From the NCBI GenBank assembly GCA_965153355.1, contig OZ231127.1, positions 53,692,001-53,756,000 on the forward strand: a DNA stretch of 64,000 bases, in the 5' to 3' direction. Positions 15,504 through 28,132 of the stretch are shown in pieces. The notes under the pieces were generated by a model. That model had not been told where the DNA came from. It did not search any database and saw only the letters and a list, made by a program, of their open reading frames with translations. The position numbers were made by a program, and so were the translations under genes. Source of the stretch: Flaccisagitta enflata (Eukaryota; Chaetognatha; Sagittoidea; Aphragmophora). How positions within the stretch are numbered: position 1 is the stretch's first letter; each line of letters starts with the position of its first letter.

Positions 15504-15870
15504 TTAAGGAGCTTTGTTTAAAAAGGCGGCCGTGATATCGGCCCGAGTGAGCGAGTGACAGGCATGTAAATGACTTTCTGACGCCGCCTTCGCCGCCACC
15601 TCCGCTGTTACCGCCACGGCCACAACCACCATCATCACCACCTCAACCTCCACCAAAACCACCACCGCCACCACCTCCACTTCCACCACCCTTCCTCCTA
15701 CCACCGCCGCCTCGTCCGACGTCGTTTGAGTAGTCTCTCCGCGCTTGACTTGTGTCTTGACGCTCGCAGACATTTCACTTCCCAGTTCGTCACTCACACT
15801 TTGTGTTCAATTCACTTTCCTTTGCTTCGAATTCCTTTCGAAATCGCTCTTTCGTAAGATGGCGACAGTC
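15504..15870. other. GC/CpG-rich island, possible first exon or promoter
   Basis: A GC-rich block stands out from its AT- and purine-rich surroundings, with CCACCACC/GCCGCC triplets (a 97-residue Val/Ala-rich minus frame at 15504-15797, and a Gly-rich alternative frame). A YY1-like AAGATGGCGACAG lies at 15857-15869. It could be a leader exon or promoter of Vangl or another gene. Neither protein frame is convincing. Confidence 0.25.
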
Positions 15871-16563
15871 GCGATGCTTGCACGCGACTCCATCGGTCCG
15901 TCCATCTGTCACTCTGTCCATCTGCTTGTGTATAAATCAATTAGGGCGGAATTGTGTTTCTGATGATTGGTTTGAGTAATACGCTTGTTTGGGGCCCAAA
16001 GTTATGCCAAAATCGGTGATGAAAACCAAACTGGCGGGAGGTCGCTTCCTTAACGCCAACCGTTGACCATTGGAATTTACAAACGGATGAAGTGATAATA
16101 GCACTGAAGAAGAGCTGAGCGGGTACGGAAGTTTGGGGAACACAATGAAACGGGCGTATCCAAATGACCGTTCCTGATGAAAATAAGTGAGTATTTCACT
16201 ATTTGTTAATCGGGCACCGGCTGTAACTATACGGGGGAATTCACTCACTTTGAAATACAAATATCTTTTTCGTGGCGTGTCAGTGACGAAGTCTTCGGTG
16301 TTATCAATAATGTTTTAAAATCTTTTGGGTCTCTTTGCATTTACAAAAGACGAATGTTTAAAAAGAGGGACCGTCACAGCAGAGAGCTTATAAGATGAAG
16401 AATTCAACATCATATCAGTTATTATACGTACTGCAGATGTTGTATGAAAGAGAATTATGACCGCAAAGTAAAAAGACATAAAACTCAGACAAGACAGATT
16501 GTAGTTGGCATATGCACGAAGAAAAGGACGTCGAAAAAATCGGAATGATTACCTAAACGTATA

Positions 16564-16812
16564 TTTAGTCGCGTGCTACGCGACTCTACACCCCGCTTTG
16601 TCGGTCCGTCCGTCGGTCTGTCTGTCCGTCCGTCCGTCCGTCCGTCCCTCCGTCCGTCCGTCCGTCCGTCCGTCCGTCCGTCCATCACACTTTACTTTTT
16701 TTGGGTTTTTGGGATTTTGGCTTCACTGCTCTTGCCAAAATGATCTGGTGACCTCAAATACGGCCCCTGCCCACCCTCACGCGACTGGGGTAGCCGTGTA
16801 TCTGGCCTTGTT
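16564..16812 (-). mobile_element. Family A element with (GTCC)n core
   Basis: In reverse it reads ACAAGGCCAGATACACGGCT, AGTCGCGTGAGGGTGGGC, AGGGGC, AAAGTAAAGTGTGATGG, about 18 degenerate GGAC units (complement 16603-16683), GGTGTAGAGTCGCGTAGC, then ACGCGACTAAAT. It is one of the most complete copies. Confidence 0.88.
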
Positions 16813-16821
16813 TTAGGTACG

Positions 16822-16936
16822 GCAAAGCACCTCTATAACTGGCTGTGTCCGTTGGTCGGTCGGTCGGTTGGTTGGTCGGTTGGTTGGTAACGCATTCGTA
16901 CGACGATCCACACGTCGCACCTTATTGACCTTGTTA
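16822..16936 (-). mobile_element. Family A-like element, short subfamily
   Basis: CACCTCTATAACTGGCTGTG, a GGTC/GGTT core and GTCGCACCTTATTGACC followed by TTGTT, directly adjoining the previous copy. Its terminal hairpin is degraded. Confidence 0.55.
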
Positions 16937-16986
16937 CTTGTACTCTATTCTTCACGATCTATGATTATCAGCCACGTTGATGGTTG

Positions 16987-17016
16987 TTGTTTTTGTTTTT
17001 GTTTTTGTTTTTGTTT

Positions 17017-17110
<94 letters not shown>

Positions 17111-17112
17111 CG
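16987..17112. repeat. (TTTTTG)n / (TTG)n microsatellite
   Basis: Five TTTTTG units grade into about 30 TTG units. Confidence 0.95.
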
Positions 17113-17378
17113 TTATTTCATTACTCTCGTATTTATGTAAATACATCAACTTCGAAGAAATGCGCAGATTTATAGTTTTTATATTTATCTTTTTGCTCGA
17201 AACGTCAAAAAGTTAAGAAAGTTCAGGCGAGGTCAAGGCATTACTTTTTTAGAAAAAAAATGTTGCCTTGGATGGAAGACACCGTGAAAGAAAAAAGAAA
17301 ACCAAGCAGAGGAGAGAAGGAGACGATGAGAAGAAGAAGTAGTTGACGAAGAAGAAGAAAACGAAGAAAAAGAAGGAG

Positions 17379-17562
17379 AAATGAAGAAGAAGAAGAAGAA
17401 GAAGAAGAAGAAGAAGAAGAAGAAGAAGCAGAAGCAGAAGCAGAAGAAGAAGAAGAAGAAGAAGAAGAAGACGAGAAGAAGAGGAAGAAGAAGAATAGGA
17501 AGAAGAAGAAGAAGAAGAAGAAGAAGAAGAAGAAGAAGAAGAAGAAGAAGAAGAAGAAGATG
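17379..17562. repeat. (GAA)n microsatellite
   Basis: Several GAA tracts with GAC and GCA interruptions. It abuts the following family A fragment. Confidence 0.95.
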
Positions 17563-17710
17563 CGGGTGGGCAAGGGCAGTGATAAAAAAAGATTAACCAT
17601 GCATTTAGGCTGGAGCAGTAATGCAAAAACTACCTGTTAAGGCCGAAAAAGTAAAACGTGACCAACCGACCGACAAATCGGGGTGTAGAGTCGCGTAGCA
17701 CGCGAAAAAA
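17563..17710 (+). mobile_element. Family A element, 5'-truncated
   Basis: GGGTGGGCAAGGGCAGTGAT, GGCTGGAGCAGTAATGCAAA, AAAGTAAAACGTGACC, a short GACC core, GGGGTGTAGAGTCGCGTAGC, then ACGCGAAAAA. It lacks the AACAAGGCC end, which is replaced by (GAA)n. Confidence 0.75.
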
Positions 17711-17899
17711 TATGAAAAAGAAACATGCAAAATGAAAAAAAATGTTGCTGGAGAAGAAGGAAAAAGTAAGAAAAAGAATGAGAGGAACGGTGAGTAGCGG
17801 TTATGTAAGGGCTCACTGTACTTGATTTAGAGATACTGTAACATATGTACACTGTGTACCCTTATTTAGCTGAAGAAATGGACAAGGATATTGAAAACA

Positions 17900-18520
17900 T
17901 TCTTCAGATTAGATCAATTACAAACAAAATCAGCAGTGAGGCTCATAAAGCACGAAGAAGAAGAAGGAAAAATCAGAAGATGAAAAAAAAAGAAGAACAA
18001 GAAGATGAAGCGGAGGAAAAGGGAAAAAGCAGAAGATTTAGAGGAAGAGAAATATGACGAAGAGAAAACACAGGCAGAATACCACAAAATTTTTTTCTAA
18101 AAAAAGAGAGATTTGGTGAAACATCTTTTTTTTCAAAATCAAAAGAATGCAAGCGAAAACGAGAGAAAAAGTTTTTTTTGAAAAGTAAAAACTACTAAAA
18201 TTCGAAATAAAAAGAAAAGATCAAATGAAGAAGAAAAAAGAAAAAATAACGAACGAATGAAACAGAGATCTAGAGGAAAACTTGAAAAGCTTCAAAAACT
18301 CGTCGGCTCAGATCTTCTGCAGCAATCAACAATTAAGGCCAGAGTTAAGGTCGGCATCCACGATCGAGCAAACCTGAAAAATGTACAGCAAGACAGAAAA
18401 GAGAGAAGGAGATATAGGATAGAAAGAAATGAAAATAGAGGAGAAGAAGGAGAGGAAGGAGAAGAAAAAGAAAAAGAAAAAGGACAAGAAGAAGAGGGGA
18501 AAAGAAGAAGAACAAGAAGA
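17900..18520. other. Purine-rich low-complexity DNA
   Basis: AG-rich sequence with a Lys/Arg/Glu-rich frame (from 18257). Its first 50 residues are less repetitive, but no domain is recognisable. Confidence 0.35.
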
Positions 18521-18524
18521 ATAA

Positions 18525-18612
18525 GAAGGAGAAGAAGAAGAAGAAGAAGAAGAAGAAGAAGAAGAAGAAGAAGAAGAAGAAGAAGAAGAAGAAGAAGAAG
18601 AAGAAGAAGAGG
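18525..18612. repeat. (GAA)n microsatellite
   Basis: About 29 GAA units. Confidence 0.95.
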
Positions 18613-18935
18613 GAGAGGGAGAAGAAACATTATAGTTGTCTAAACAAGTTTAAGAACAATGGGATTACGAACATGAACAGAAATAACATCAAAACAGAAG
18701 AACAAGGAAATACAGAAAGAACAAGAAGAAGAAAGCAATAAGAAGGAAAAGAGAAAAAGGCATATTTTTCAATTTATTTATTTATTATGATTTATGAAGA
18801 TTTATGAAGAATTGAAAAATGACAATGGTGTCGATGGTATTCATGATTAATGATGATAGACGCTAATAAAGATAAAAAAAAGATGTGTGATGATGATAAT
18901 GACGTAGATGATAAGGACGTTATTGATGGTACTGA

Positions 18936-18958
18936 TGATGATGATGATGATGATGATT

Positions 18959-18998
<40 letters not shown>

Positions 18999-19021
18999 CG
19001 ATGATGATAATGATGACATTA

Positions 19022-19053
<32 letters not shown>
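18936..19053. repeat. (GAT)n microsatellite
   Basis: GAT tracts with GAC, TAT and AAT interruptions. Poly-Asp and poly-Met frames are artefacts. Confidence 0.9.
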
Positions 19054-19216
19054 AAGGAGGAAGAGGAGCACAAGATTGAGGATGACGATACACTGAAAGG
19101 AGTTACGGAGATAAAGGGCGATATATGTCGATAGGCCAGTTCAGAAAGCAGTCCAACGCTGTTATTGCGATAAACCCTTAGGCGGTCGACAGGTCAGACA
19201 CACACACTCAGATACA

Positions 19217-19582
<366 letters not shown>

Positions 19583-19626
19583 TACTATCCTCTTACTTCC
19601 TGCTTTCTTTCACTCTTTTATTCGTT

Positions 19627-19728
19627 TATTCATTCATTCATTCATTCATTCATTCATTCATCCACTAATTGTTTGTTTTTCTTTCCTTCATTCACTATTT
19701 CTTACACATAGTCTACCCTCTTTTTCCT

Positions 19729-19809
<81 letters not shown>

Positions 19810-19811
19810 CT
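19627..19811. repeat. (ATTC)n and (CTTT)n microsatellites
   Basis: About eight ATTC units (19627-19661) and about 19 CTTT units (19732-19811). Confidence 0.9.
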
Positions 19812-21238
19812 CTTTCTTTTTTTCTTTCCTTCTTTCTTTTCCCCTTTCCCTCTTTTGCTTCTTTTTTTTTCTGTAGTTATCACTTTGTTTTTCTTTTATT
19901 GTTTTCCTTCATCCTAGATATTTTCTTTTCATCTCGTCTCCATTGAAGCAATTTCGTTACTTCCGCTCAGGACGGAGTCATGGAGATTAATAAGTGACCG
20001 TCGACCACAGCTTGACAGAGATCGAAAAATATGAATATTCAAATCAGTTTTTAATCTGCATGCGAAAGTAACATTCTCCCGCTGAATGTCCTCGTCATCG
20101 AATGTGACAAAGTTGACACTCACTTCAAAACTTGTAGTAACTTTTTTTTTTTTTTTTGATCAAGCACATGTAAGGTCCTCGAAATGTTCGTATGTTGTGT
20201 TGTGACAAGATTATCAACGTCACAGTAGCCATAAGTATAGTATACTGCATATGGATCAAAGAGTGAATGGACGGACGGACAGTTCGGCCCTTCGATGATT
20301 TCATTTCCGTTTTAGTCGCGATCATGTTACTTTCTAGGTATCATATGTGATTTCTATTTGCCTTTTCGTGGTAATCGATGTTAATACTATGTATATGTGC
20401 CAAGAGTCACTTTTGTTTTCTAGTATTGCCCCTGTCCATCCGTTCGCGACTGTTGCTCTGTGTTGGGTTCTTTTTCCAAAACTTCAAACGCGCGTGACAG
20501 ATTTGGTCAGATGATGTCAACACGAGCCGTCGTCATCAAATATTCAGCAATGCTTTATGCCGTCATTGCACTTATCGAATATTGATGATGTTTCTAGAGA
20601 AGGAGCTTGAGCGACCGTGTTGCGCTCATGATCGCTAATCGATGAGATGAAACCGACGATTGTTGAGTTTTATGAATAATGAAAAAGAGTTTTCACAGCA
20701 AATGCGTCATCCAAAATTGATGATAAGGCGGCGATTGTTTAAGAGGACTGTCGATTATTCAAAGATTATCATTTGTTTTGATTATCTGGTCGATTTAGCA
20801 CAATGTGCAATTGTGCATGCTATAATTGCTACATCATCATTACATTTAGCGTGTTTCTAATTTTCTTTTCGTTCCTAATTACAATGTCCTTTTAGTCAAA
20901 TACGATAGAGATGCAGATACTACCATTTTTCTCTATATTCCATCATCGTCCATATGGTTGTCATCGTCGCTATCACGTCATCGTTATTATCATCGTTCGT
21001 TTTCGTCTTTGTCATTTCGGCTGTGCTATAGTCAGTCGGCAAGTCTTTTTTGAAGCTGACACAGCTGCAATCCTCACTGATTTCCCCGACCGGACACCAT
21101 AAAAAAGAAAGACAATTGCAAAGGCTGAAATTAATCCGAAATCCGTGATTGGTCGATCCAGGATTGGGCCAATGGTCCATAGCCCGTCGATGACTCGATG
21201 CTCGACCAAAGGTCACTGAGAGATTCATGTCTTTCAAA
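19812..21238. other. Intergenic, no confident gene
   Basis: Mixed-composition DNA with short frames that have no known domain. A degraded family A trace (TTTTAGTCGCGATC near 20313; CCCCTGTCCATCCGTTCGCG near 20427) may span 20313-20470. Confidence 0.3.
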
Positions 21239-21422
21239 AACAAGGCCGTATTCACGGCTACCCAAGTTGCGTGCGGTTGGGTCGGCACAATGATACAAAA
21301 GCTATCCAAGCATTTGGGCAGGAGCAGTAATGCAAAATCGCCTGTAAAGGCTAGAAACGCCGAGTGAAACGGACCATCCGACCGACATAGCGGGTTATGG
21401 AGTCACTTGCACACGACTAAAA
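21239..21422 (+). mobile_element. Family A element
   Basis: ACAAGGCCGTATTCACGGCT, AGTTGCGTGCGGTTGGG, CATTTGGGCAGGAGCAGTAA, a short CCGACC core, AGCGGGTTATGGAGTC, then GCACACGACTAAAAA. The right-end hairpin is imperfect. Confidence 0.78.
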
Positions 21423-21565
21423 ATGTTGTATGGGACAACCATTTCAATTCGTCGATCGAGCCAACAGGCTGTCCGTTTGCTTAGTTAGTTGCAATTAGTC
21501 AATCCTTATTCTCTAATTTCAGTAATTTGGCAGATTTTGTGATCATCCTAAACTTTCCGTTTTCC

Positions 21566-21813
21566 TATACGCTTGCTAAGCGACTCTATAAGTAAAGAGG
21601 GTGTGTCAGTAGGTGAGTGGGGAGGAAAATATGTCGGTAAAGCAAAAATTTGGATGACGCTAAATCGACTGAAATGGTGATTTCTGAGCATAATTGCCCC
21701 TTCCCAGCCGTATTGCCGCCCCTGCCCTGTCATATCCTGCCCCTGCCTAACCGCATAACAACCCCAGCCTACCCACGAGCTGTTACCTATTGGCCATGTA
21801 TCCGGCCTTGTTT
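21566..21813 (-). mobile_element. Family A element, diverged
   Basis: From right to left: ACAAGGCCGGATACATGGCC, repeated GGGCAGGGGC-like motifs (21715-21745), and a terminal GAGTCGCTTAGCAAGCG at the low-coordinate end. The GGAC core is lost. Confidence 0.6.
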
Positions 21814-22084
21814 GCGTGAAATGAACAACATTACTTTTACTAAACCAAATCAAAATAAGGACGATAGCCATCCTATTCTTCATGATGGTGCGCGCGCGAC
21901 CCATGTCTGAGTATTTTTCTTATGCTTGGTCGAACGTTCGTTCGATGTTTTGTCGGTTGGTGAATCGTCGATGAATAAAACTGAGAAGTTGATTCGGATC
22001 GAAATCGCGCGAGACAGATGCGCACGGCCTAGGAGAAGCTAAAAGTACGAATAGCGGGTGCGCCCAAGTAAGGGTGAAAAACGC

Positions 22085-23190
22085 GTCTGGACAATATATA
22101 TGAGAGAGAGAGAGAGAGAGGGCGGAGTGAACAACGAGTAACGTGATCCTTTTGAAGAGGGCGGCACGCGACCCGGTCGACCATTTTACGTGTACGCACG
22201 CGATCTATTACACACGCATGATGTATGCACGCATGATTGATCTTGTGTGTCGTTAATGCATGCAACCTCTCAGGTCAATGTACTTCAGTTTATAATCAAA
22301 CAACTTTGGTACCGAGTGTATAAAACGGTGCTTATTTACAAAATAACAGGATCAATTTGTGACATTATGAAACTGGGACCTTTTTACTGATTGAACATAG
22401 TCCTAAAATAAGGTGAAATTTTCAGCAAATGTTCTCGTGCAGGGCAAGACGAATATTCTGTCAGAAATGGCGGTTTTTTATTGCATTTAACCACCGTTTA
22501 GCTTATGGCTCAAGAGGGCTTGCTTGATGGAGAAAACAAAACATGTTTTGCTTATTTATGCGACCGAATTAAGTTAAATCACAAACTAAAAGAGAGAGAG
22601 AATAAAAAACCTGAGCTGAGTTGCAAAGGTGAGCCGGTGCTATCGGGAGATCAGTCGGTGCATTTCGCGGGTTTATTCAGAAAAGCCTTTGCCGGTTTTT
22701 CTATCAGATAACGTGAGACTCAAGTGTTGGTTGGGAAATCTTTTCTTCAAGGGAAGGATGTGGAAAAAGCTCTCTTATTCTGAAGATTTCATATCCTTAG
22801 GAATCCGCTTGGAAAGCATGTCACGATCAGGTCAGGTCAGGTGGGAAGGGGGGAAGGAATAGCTCAAAAAAATTGATGACTTAGTGAGGGCGAGAGACTA
22901 CGTTGAATAAATGGCAGACGTAATCAGATCAAGGGGAGGGGGCCCTTGTTCTAATTATACAGTGTCAGGGAAAAATTTCATAGAAAATAATGCATGACAT
23001 GACTTGGTCAGGGCGTAGAATCTTTGAAGAAATGTATCACCAGAGATTTACTGGGGGAGAGCGTTTAGGTTTTTAGCATCGTAGGTGTGGCGATTTGAGT
23101 TAATCCGACGCACTGACTCCTCCTATCTTCTATCTTGAAACTACTTCCCTCTCTGACCGTTCTTTTCTACTCTTCTTTCTACTCTATCCT
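22085..23190. other. Intergenic, no confident gene
   Basis: A short GA tract (22101-22120) and mixed sequence. A 68-residue plus frame (22505-22711) has no recognisable domain. Confidence 0.3.
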
Positions 23191-23198
23191 GAACATCT

Positions 23199-23234
23199 TC
23201 TTCTTCTTTTTCTTTTTCTTTTTCTTTTTCTTTT

Positions 23235-23266
<32 letters not shown>

Positions 23267-23349
23267 TTTCTTTTTCTTTTTCTTTTTCTTTTTTTCTTCT
23301 TCTTCTTCTTCTTCTTCTTCTTCTTCTTCTTCTTCTTCTTCTTCTTCTT

Positions 23350-23380
<31 letters not shown>

Positions 23381-23422
23381 TTCTTCTTCTTCTTATTCTT
23401 CTTCTTCTTCTCTTCTCTTCTT
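23199..23422. repeat. (CTTTTT)n / (CTT)n polypyrimidine tract
   Basis: CTTTTT hexamers (23205-23296) run into about 30 CTT units. Confidence 0.95.
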
Positions 23423-23468
23423 CTTGTTCTTGTGCCAAAATTGAAGGCGTTTTATAAGATTAAATATA

Positions 23469-23776
23469 CCGTATTTCTTGCATTATCTTTCTAATTAGCA
23501 CCCCCCTTTTCATAATATAGGAGTGATTTTTTTTTTTTAAAAGTCAAAGAAATTTATTGAAATAAAGTTTTTAGCAAAAAATATGAGAATGAGATTAATA
23601 TAAAAAATATTCTCTTTTTAGTGATTTTGATTTGAATTATAAAAGAAATTGTCAGAAAGTATAAATTTCATGAAATATTATTACTATATTAGTGAATAGG
23701 GGGCGCTAATTGCAGGTTTAAAACAGCAATGTTTCATTTCAATTTCAAAGCGCCAGGCGCAATTTTGAAAATGCGG
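23469..23776. mobile_element. TA-flanked MITE with CCGTATTT ends
   Basis: Left end TA|CCGTATTTC, right end AAATGCGG|TA. The terminal inverted repeat is CCGYATTT, extended imperfectly by AATTAGCACCCCCC near the left and GGGGGCGCTAATTGC inside the right. The length of 308 bp, the TA duplication and the lack of an ORF fit a Tc1/mariner-superfamily MITE. A related end occurs at 54792-54805. Confidence 0.65.
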
Positions 23777-24889
23777 TATCTTCTTTTCCGGCTTTTAGAT
23801 CATCTGGCGTTAATCCGCGTTGAGAAGGCATGGATGAGTTTTGATGGATACCGTGTTAGGTAAATTATTTGAAAAATTCAGTTGTCAAATTGAAGAATTT
23901 GAAAAAATTTAAAAAACCCTTTTGCAATTGAGCTAGAATGATAAATATTTTAAAATTAAATATTTTATTATTAGTAATGTGCTGAGATCACACACATAAA
24001 GTCTTGGTGCAGCTCATTCTATTTTATAAGTATCACACCAAGATTATCGCGATAATAATTCGGTGTAATTGACTATTCAGAAGCAACCTGGTATGTGATA
24101 AATAGACAAACAACATCGATTCAGCGATTAGATACTTTATGGAGCGGTCCGTGCTGTTTTCAGGTTTCTTCAAGCACCTCTTTAACTGCCATGTCGGTCG
24201 CGATTATTCTGTTAATCATCTCGGAAGTAACACACGATCCACACAGCACCTTATTAGGCTACTTAGTCCTGTTATTTATTATTCATACCACTTTCACTAT
24301 CCATTGTCCTTATTGTCGATTTTGCTGTTCAATTTTTGTTTGTTTTGTGTTTTTTTTTGTTTTATTTTTGTTTTTGTTTTGTATTTATTTTTGTTGTTGT
24401 TTTATTATTGTTAATACTTCTTCATTCTTATTAATCGTCTTCTTCTTCTTCTTTCTTATCTTCTTCTTGTATTACTTCTTCTTCTTATTAACTATTCTTC
24501 TTCTTCTTACTAGCCTTCCTCTCTTTTTCTTTTCCTTTTTAATTTCTGTACTTTGGATAAATGCTTTCAAATTAAAAATCTATCTTTACAATTAAAGTTA
24601 AAAAGCAATTCATCAAGTTAACAATTCAAGTTCAGCAACAGCTGAAGGTCGATGATCATCAACATAGCAAAGCAGAAACGCTGTAAAAAAGAAAGAGGAC
24701 TGTAGAAAAACTGGCGCCTCTTCATGCGCCCCTCAGGAGCGAAGATAAGGAAAAAACAATTTCCGAAAAAAAATCAGCACGGACAACGAGAGCCCAACGC
24801 GAGAAAGGTTGGATCTGGGTGACGGCAATGTCTCAAACATTGAACATTACTGTCCAGAAGTTGGAGGCTGAAGGAAGAAGAGTGAAGGG
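23777..24889. other. Intergenic, no confident gene
   Basis: AT-rich. A weak family A-like segment (24139-24260, with GGAGCGGTCCGTGC and GTCGGTCGCG) and CTT-rich low-complexity sequence (24418-24540). Phe-rich frames are artefacts. Confidence 0.3.
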
Positions 24890-25078
24890 AGAAGAAGAAG
24901 AAGAAGGAGGAGGAGAAAGAAGAAGATAGATGAATTGAATGAAACAAGAGTTGAACTTGAAGTGTACAATGAAAGAAGAAGAAGAAGAAGAAAAAGTATA
25001 AAAGAAGAAGAAGAAGAAGAAGAAGAAGAAGAAAAGAAGAAGAGAAGAAGAAAAAGAAGAAGAAGAAAGGAAGAAGAA
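24890..25078. repeat. GAA-rich low-complexity tract
   Basis: Interrupted GAA runs ending directly before the next family B copy. Confidence 0.85.
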
Positions 25079-25096
25079 ATGCATTGAAAGGCGTAA

Positions 25097-25663
25097 GTGG
25101 TCAGCAGTACCGTGCCCTATGAGTAGTATGTGATTTAAGTTGAAAGGAGCAGGGCAGCGGCGAAGGGATCAGTCCTGTGAACACAGAGGGAATCTGTCCG
25201 TCCATCCGTCAATCATCCATCCGTTGTACCTGCCCATCCTCAGGGCTTCGTCTCCTTCGGGCCTATTCTGTCCCGAATTCTGCCAAATAGCACAAATCCA
25301 AGCCATATGGCCTAAATTTAAGCAAAATGACCCAAATCCAAGCATATCGGCCCAAATCCAAGCAAAATGGCCAAAATCTGGTCAGAATCTAGGTATTTGT
25401 GGCCAAAATGATGGAAATCAGGCCAGAATTAAAGTTTTCTGGCAAGACTTGGGCCATTTTGCTTGGATTTGGGCCAATATGCTTGGATTTAGTCATTCTT
25501 AAATTAAACCATAGCTGGATTTGAGCTATTTGGCAGGAGTAGGGTCGGAATAGGCTGAAGGAGACAAAGCCTGAGGATGAAAAAGGTGGACGGGCATGTG
25601 TGCGTGTGTGATTCCCCAGTGTTCTACAAGACCCGTCCCCTATGGGGCCACTGCCAAAAAAGA
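25097..25663 (+). mobile_element. Family B element with 20-bp core
   Basis: Left arm TGGTCAGCAGTACCGTGCCC, inner arm GCAGGGCAGCGGCGAAGGG, then a core of about a dozen GCCCAAATCCAAGCAAAATG-like units (25280-25540) that inverts its polarity near 25440. The right arm is GTGTTCTACAAGACCC, GTCCCCTATGGGGCC and ACTGCCAAAAAAG. It sits between GAA-rich stretches. Confidence 0.75.
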
Positions 25664-25724
25664 AAGAAGAAACAAGAAAACGCAAAAAGAAGGAGCAGAT
25701 GAAAGCAGGAGAAAACAATTGACG

Positions 25725-25937
25725 CGGGGTCACAATATCGTTGCGGACGGGTGGGCATGGGCGTCCGACCCCCATCCATACCCCACCCTCTACCCCCCAT
25801 ACTCACACAAGCATTAAAAATGCTTGTTTTCCCACTCTAGGACTCGTGTCCACTGTCCACGGATCGACGAATGGACCAACGGACGGATCCATAGATGGAC
25901 AAAGCCTCTTATATAGTTGCGTAGTCACATCTAAAAA
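25725..25937 (+). mobile_element. Family A element, GTTGCG-ended subfamily
   Basis: CGTTGCGGACGGGTGGGCAT, an AAATGCTTGTTTTCCCACT block, a CGGATCGACGAATGGACC core, AAAGCCTCTTATATAG, then GTTGCGTAGTCACATC and TAAAAAG. Confidence 0.7.
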
Positions 25938-26185
25938 GAAAGATACAGATTGCAGAGAGGCAAAAGTTGCAACAATGATTGAGTGAAAGACAAAAGTTGC
26001 AACAATGATTGAGTGAAAGACTGAACGAGTTTGCAAGTGAATAAGGAATGAATGACTCCATTAATCAACCTGCAAATCACTGATCAAGTTGTTTTTAAAA
26101 TCATGACTTTATTTCACCAAGAAACAGCAATGCACTTGCGTTTATTGAGATATGGTAGATCGGACGTGTAGTTGAAATGCGACAA

Positions 26186-26352
26186 ACATGGCGGGATATA
26201 CGGCCGCAGTCGGTTGCGGACGGGTGTGCAACAAACGCACAGAAAAACCTCTTTCCAAAAAAGCGTCCCGGACGCTCACACAACGGGAAGGATGAATGGA
26301 CCAACGGACGAACGAAGCCTTTTATACAATTGTTAGTCCACGACCAATAAAT
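26186..26352 (+). mobile_element. Family A element, GTTGCG-ended subfamily, diverged
   Basis: ATGGCGGGATATACGGCCGC, GGTTGCGGACGGGTGTGC, AATGGACCAACGGACG, AAGCCTTTTATACAATTG and a degraded terminal hairpin. Confidence 0.6.
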
Positions 26353-27498
26353 TAAAAAGAAAAAAAAAAAGCTAAGAGAGGATGAAATGAGAAAAAAAGA
26401 TAGGAAAATGTTTTTTCTTAACGATGAAAGCGAAAATGAAATAAAAATAATAGTTGAGAGGGTGGAAAACAAACTTGAGTTAAGTCTCGGCAAGAGTTTG
26501 GTTGTTTTTGATTCAGATTGCACATTTGCGAAGAGAGAAAAAAAATGAGAGAGAAAGAAAGAAGAGCCAAATCATCGTTTTACATCGGATATTTATGCAC
26601 ATTTCTCCCGCTTAGATCCCGGGTCAAAGGTCGCTTCATCCGTATTATCATTTTGTTTTTGAATAGATGGGGAAGTAGAGAGGGAAAAAAAAAGAGGACA
26701 GCTTAGAGCTCTCTATTTTTTTGGATTGATAGGATTTGAAATTCTTCAGACGTTTTGTTTCTATCTCTCTCTCTCTCTTTGACACAGCGAATGATATTTT
26801 TTTGGTTGCTACTTACTAAACCCATCCACCTGTGTGTGGGCCTGTGGATTCAACACATGGTTGGATTAGCATATTGTAAATAGTAAGAGTTGTGTTCATT
26901 TCGATTACCCATTGAGCAACAAACCATACAATCATGTGATTTCATAAAAAAATCGGTCTGTCATTCCGTTGTTCCGTCCATCCGTCAGTCTGACCGTTCC
27001 GTTTTGCTTTTTTGACCCATCGCAACTCCAATCCCTGCTTTATCAAACCATGTTATTTTTGAAAGCGTGCGATTTATGGTGATTAATGGCCCTTTCTGTT
27101 GCATTCATCGTTCCTAGTTAAGCCAAAGGGGCAGAGCATGGGAAAAGCAAGTCTTAATCTAATGTACATATCATATGAGTCGTGATGATAAAAGATCTGA
27201 TTTTATGTTGACAGAAAATTCTCTCAACAAGGATGATAGAAAAATTATGCTTGCAAAATCATGAATGAAAATTCAAATGCTGTCATTTACTGTTTTTATA
27301 ATAAAGCGATTTACTTATCATGAGTCCATCATACCATCATCACTCCAGCTAGCGTTACCTGTCGCCTTTTATTCTATGAGTAAAAAAAGAGCACTGCTTG
27401 ACGTGCTTATTCGTAAATGAATGAAGCCAAACGTTATGCAATTTACCCTCGGGAACGATCCTAGCTAGTGTTTAAGCGCAGGTTCCACTAGTCCCCAG
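26353..27498. other. Intergenic, no confident gene
   Basis: AT-rich sequence. Short GTCC-type traces near 26955-27000 suggest an old family A remnant. No coding exon is recognised. Confidence 0.3.
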
Positions 27499-27655
<157 letters not shown>

Positions 27656-27879
27656 AGTCACAACCGGACTTGTTTTATAGTCTAACAGCGGGGGTAGCCC
27701 AAAAGTAAGACTGGGAGATTTCAAAATGAGAATGAAATAAAAACAACAAGAAGTCAAAGAAAGAGAGAAAAAAAGATGCTTTTTTTCCACGAGTTAGGGA
27801 GAAAAAAATTACACCGACGAGTTTCTATTAAGACTTGAGTTACGACGTCCCAACATCGTCAATCTAAGCGTAAAATAGA

Positions 27880-28030
27880 ACAAAGTCGGGTACAAATCTA
27901 ACCAAGTCGCGTGCGGGTGGACAGGAGCAGTGATGAAATATTTCAATCAAACATTTTTCAAAAGCAAAGTATGATTAATGGACTGACTAACCAACCAACC
28001 GACCAACCAACCGCGTGCGGGCGACTAAAA
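27880..28030 (+). mobile_element. Family A element
   Basis: ACAAAGTCGGGTACAAATCT, AAGTCGCGTGCGGGTGGAC, AGGAGCAGTGATG, a GACTAACCAACC core, and a terminal CCGCGTGCGGGCGAC followed by TAAAAT. Confidence 0.72.
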
Positions 28031-28132
28031 TTTAATGTAAACGCACAATGATCCACCCTGAGAGCGTTCAAACTGGTTAAAAATATGGCACTTTTATAAC
28101 AATATACATCTGAAAACTTGCTGGAGAATGAA

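Noticed and set aside
15504-15797. 97-residue Val/Ala-rich protein on the minus strand
   Set aside because: Composition follows GCC/ACC triplets, no domain, and a Gly-rich frame is equally open. Kept only as a GC-rich island.
18847-19134. Acidic poly-Asp protein
   Set aside because: It arises from (GAT)n with complementary Ile and Met frames equally open. It lacks the codon mixing seen at 63830-64000.
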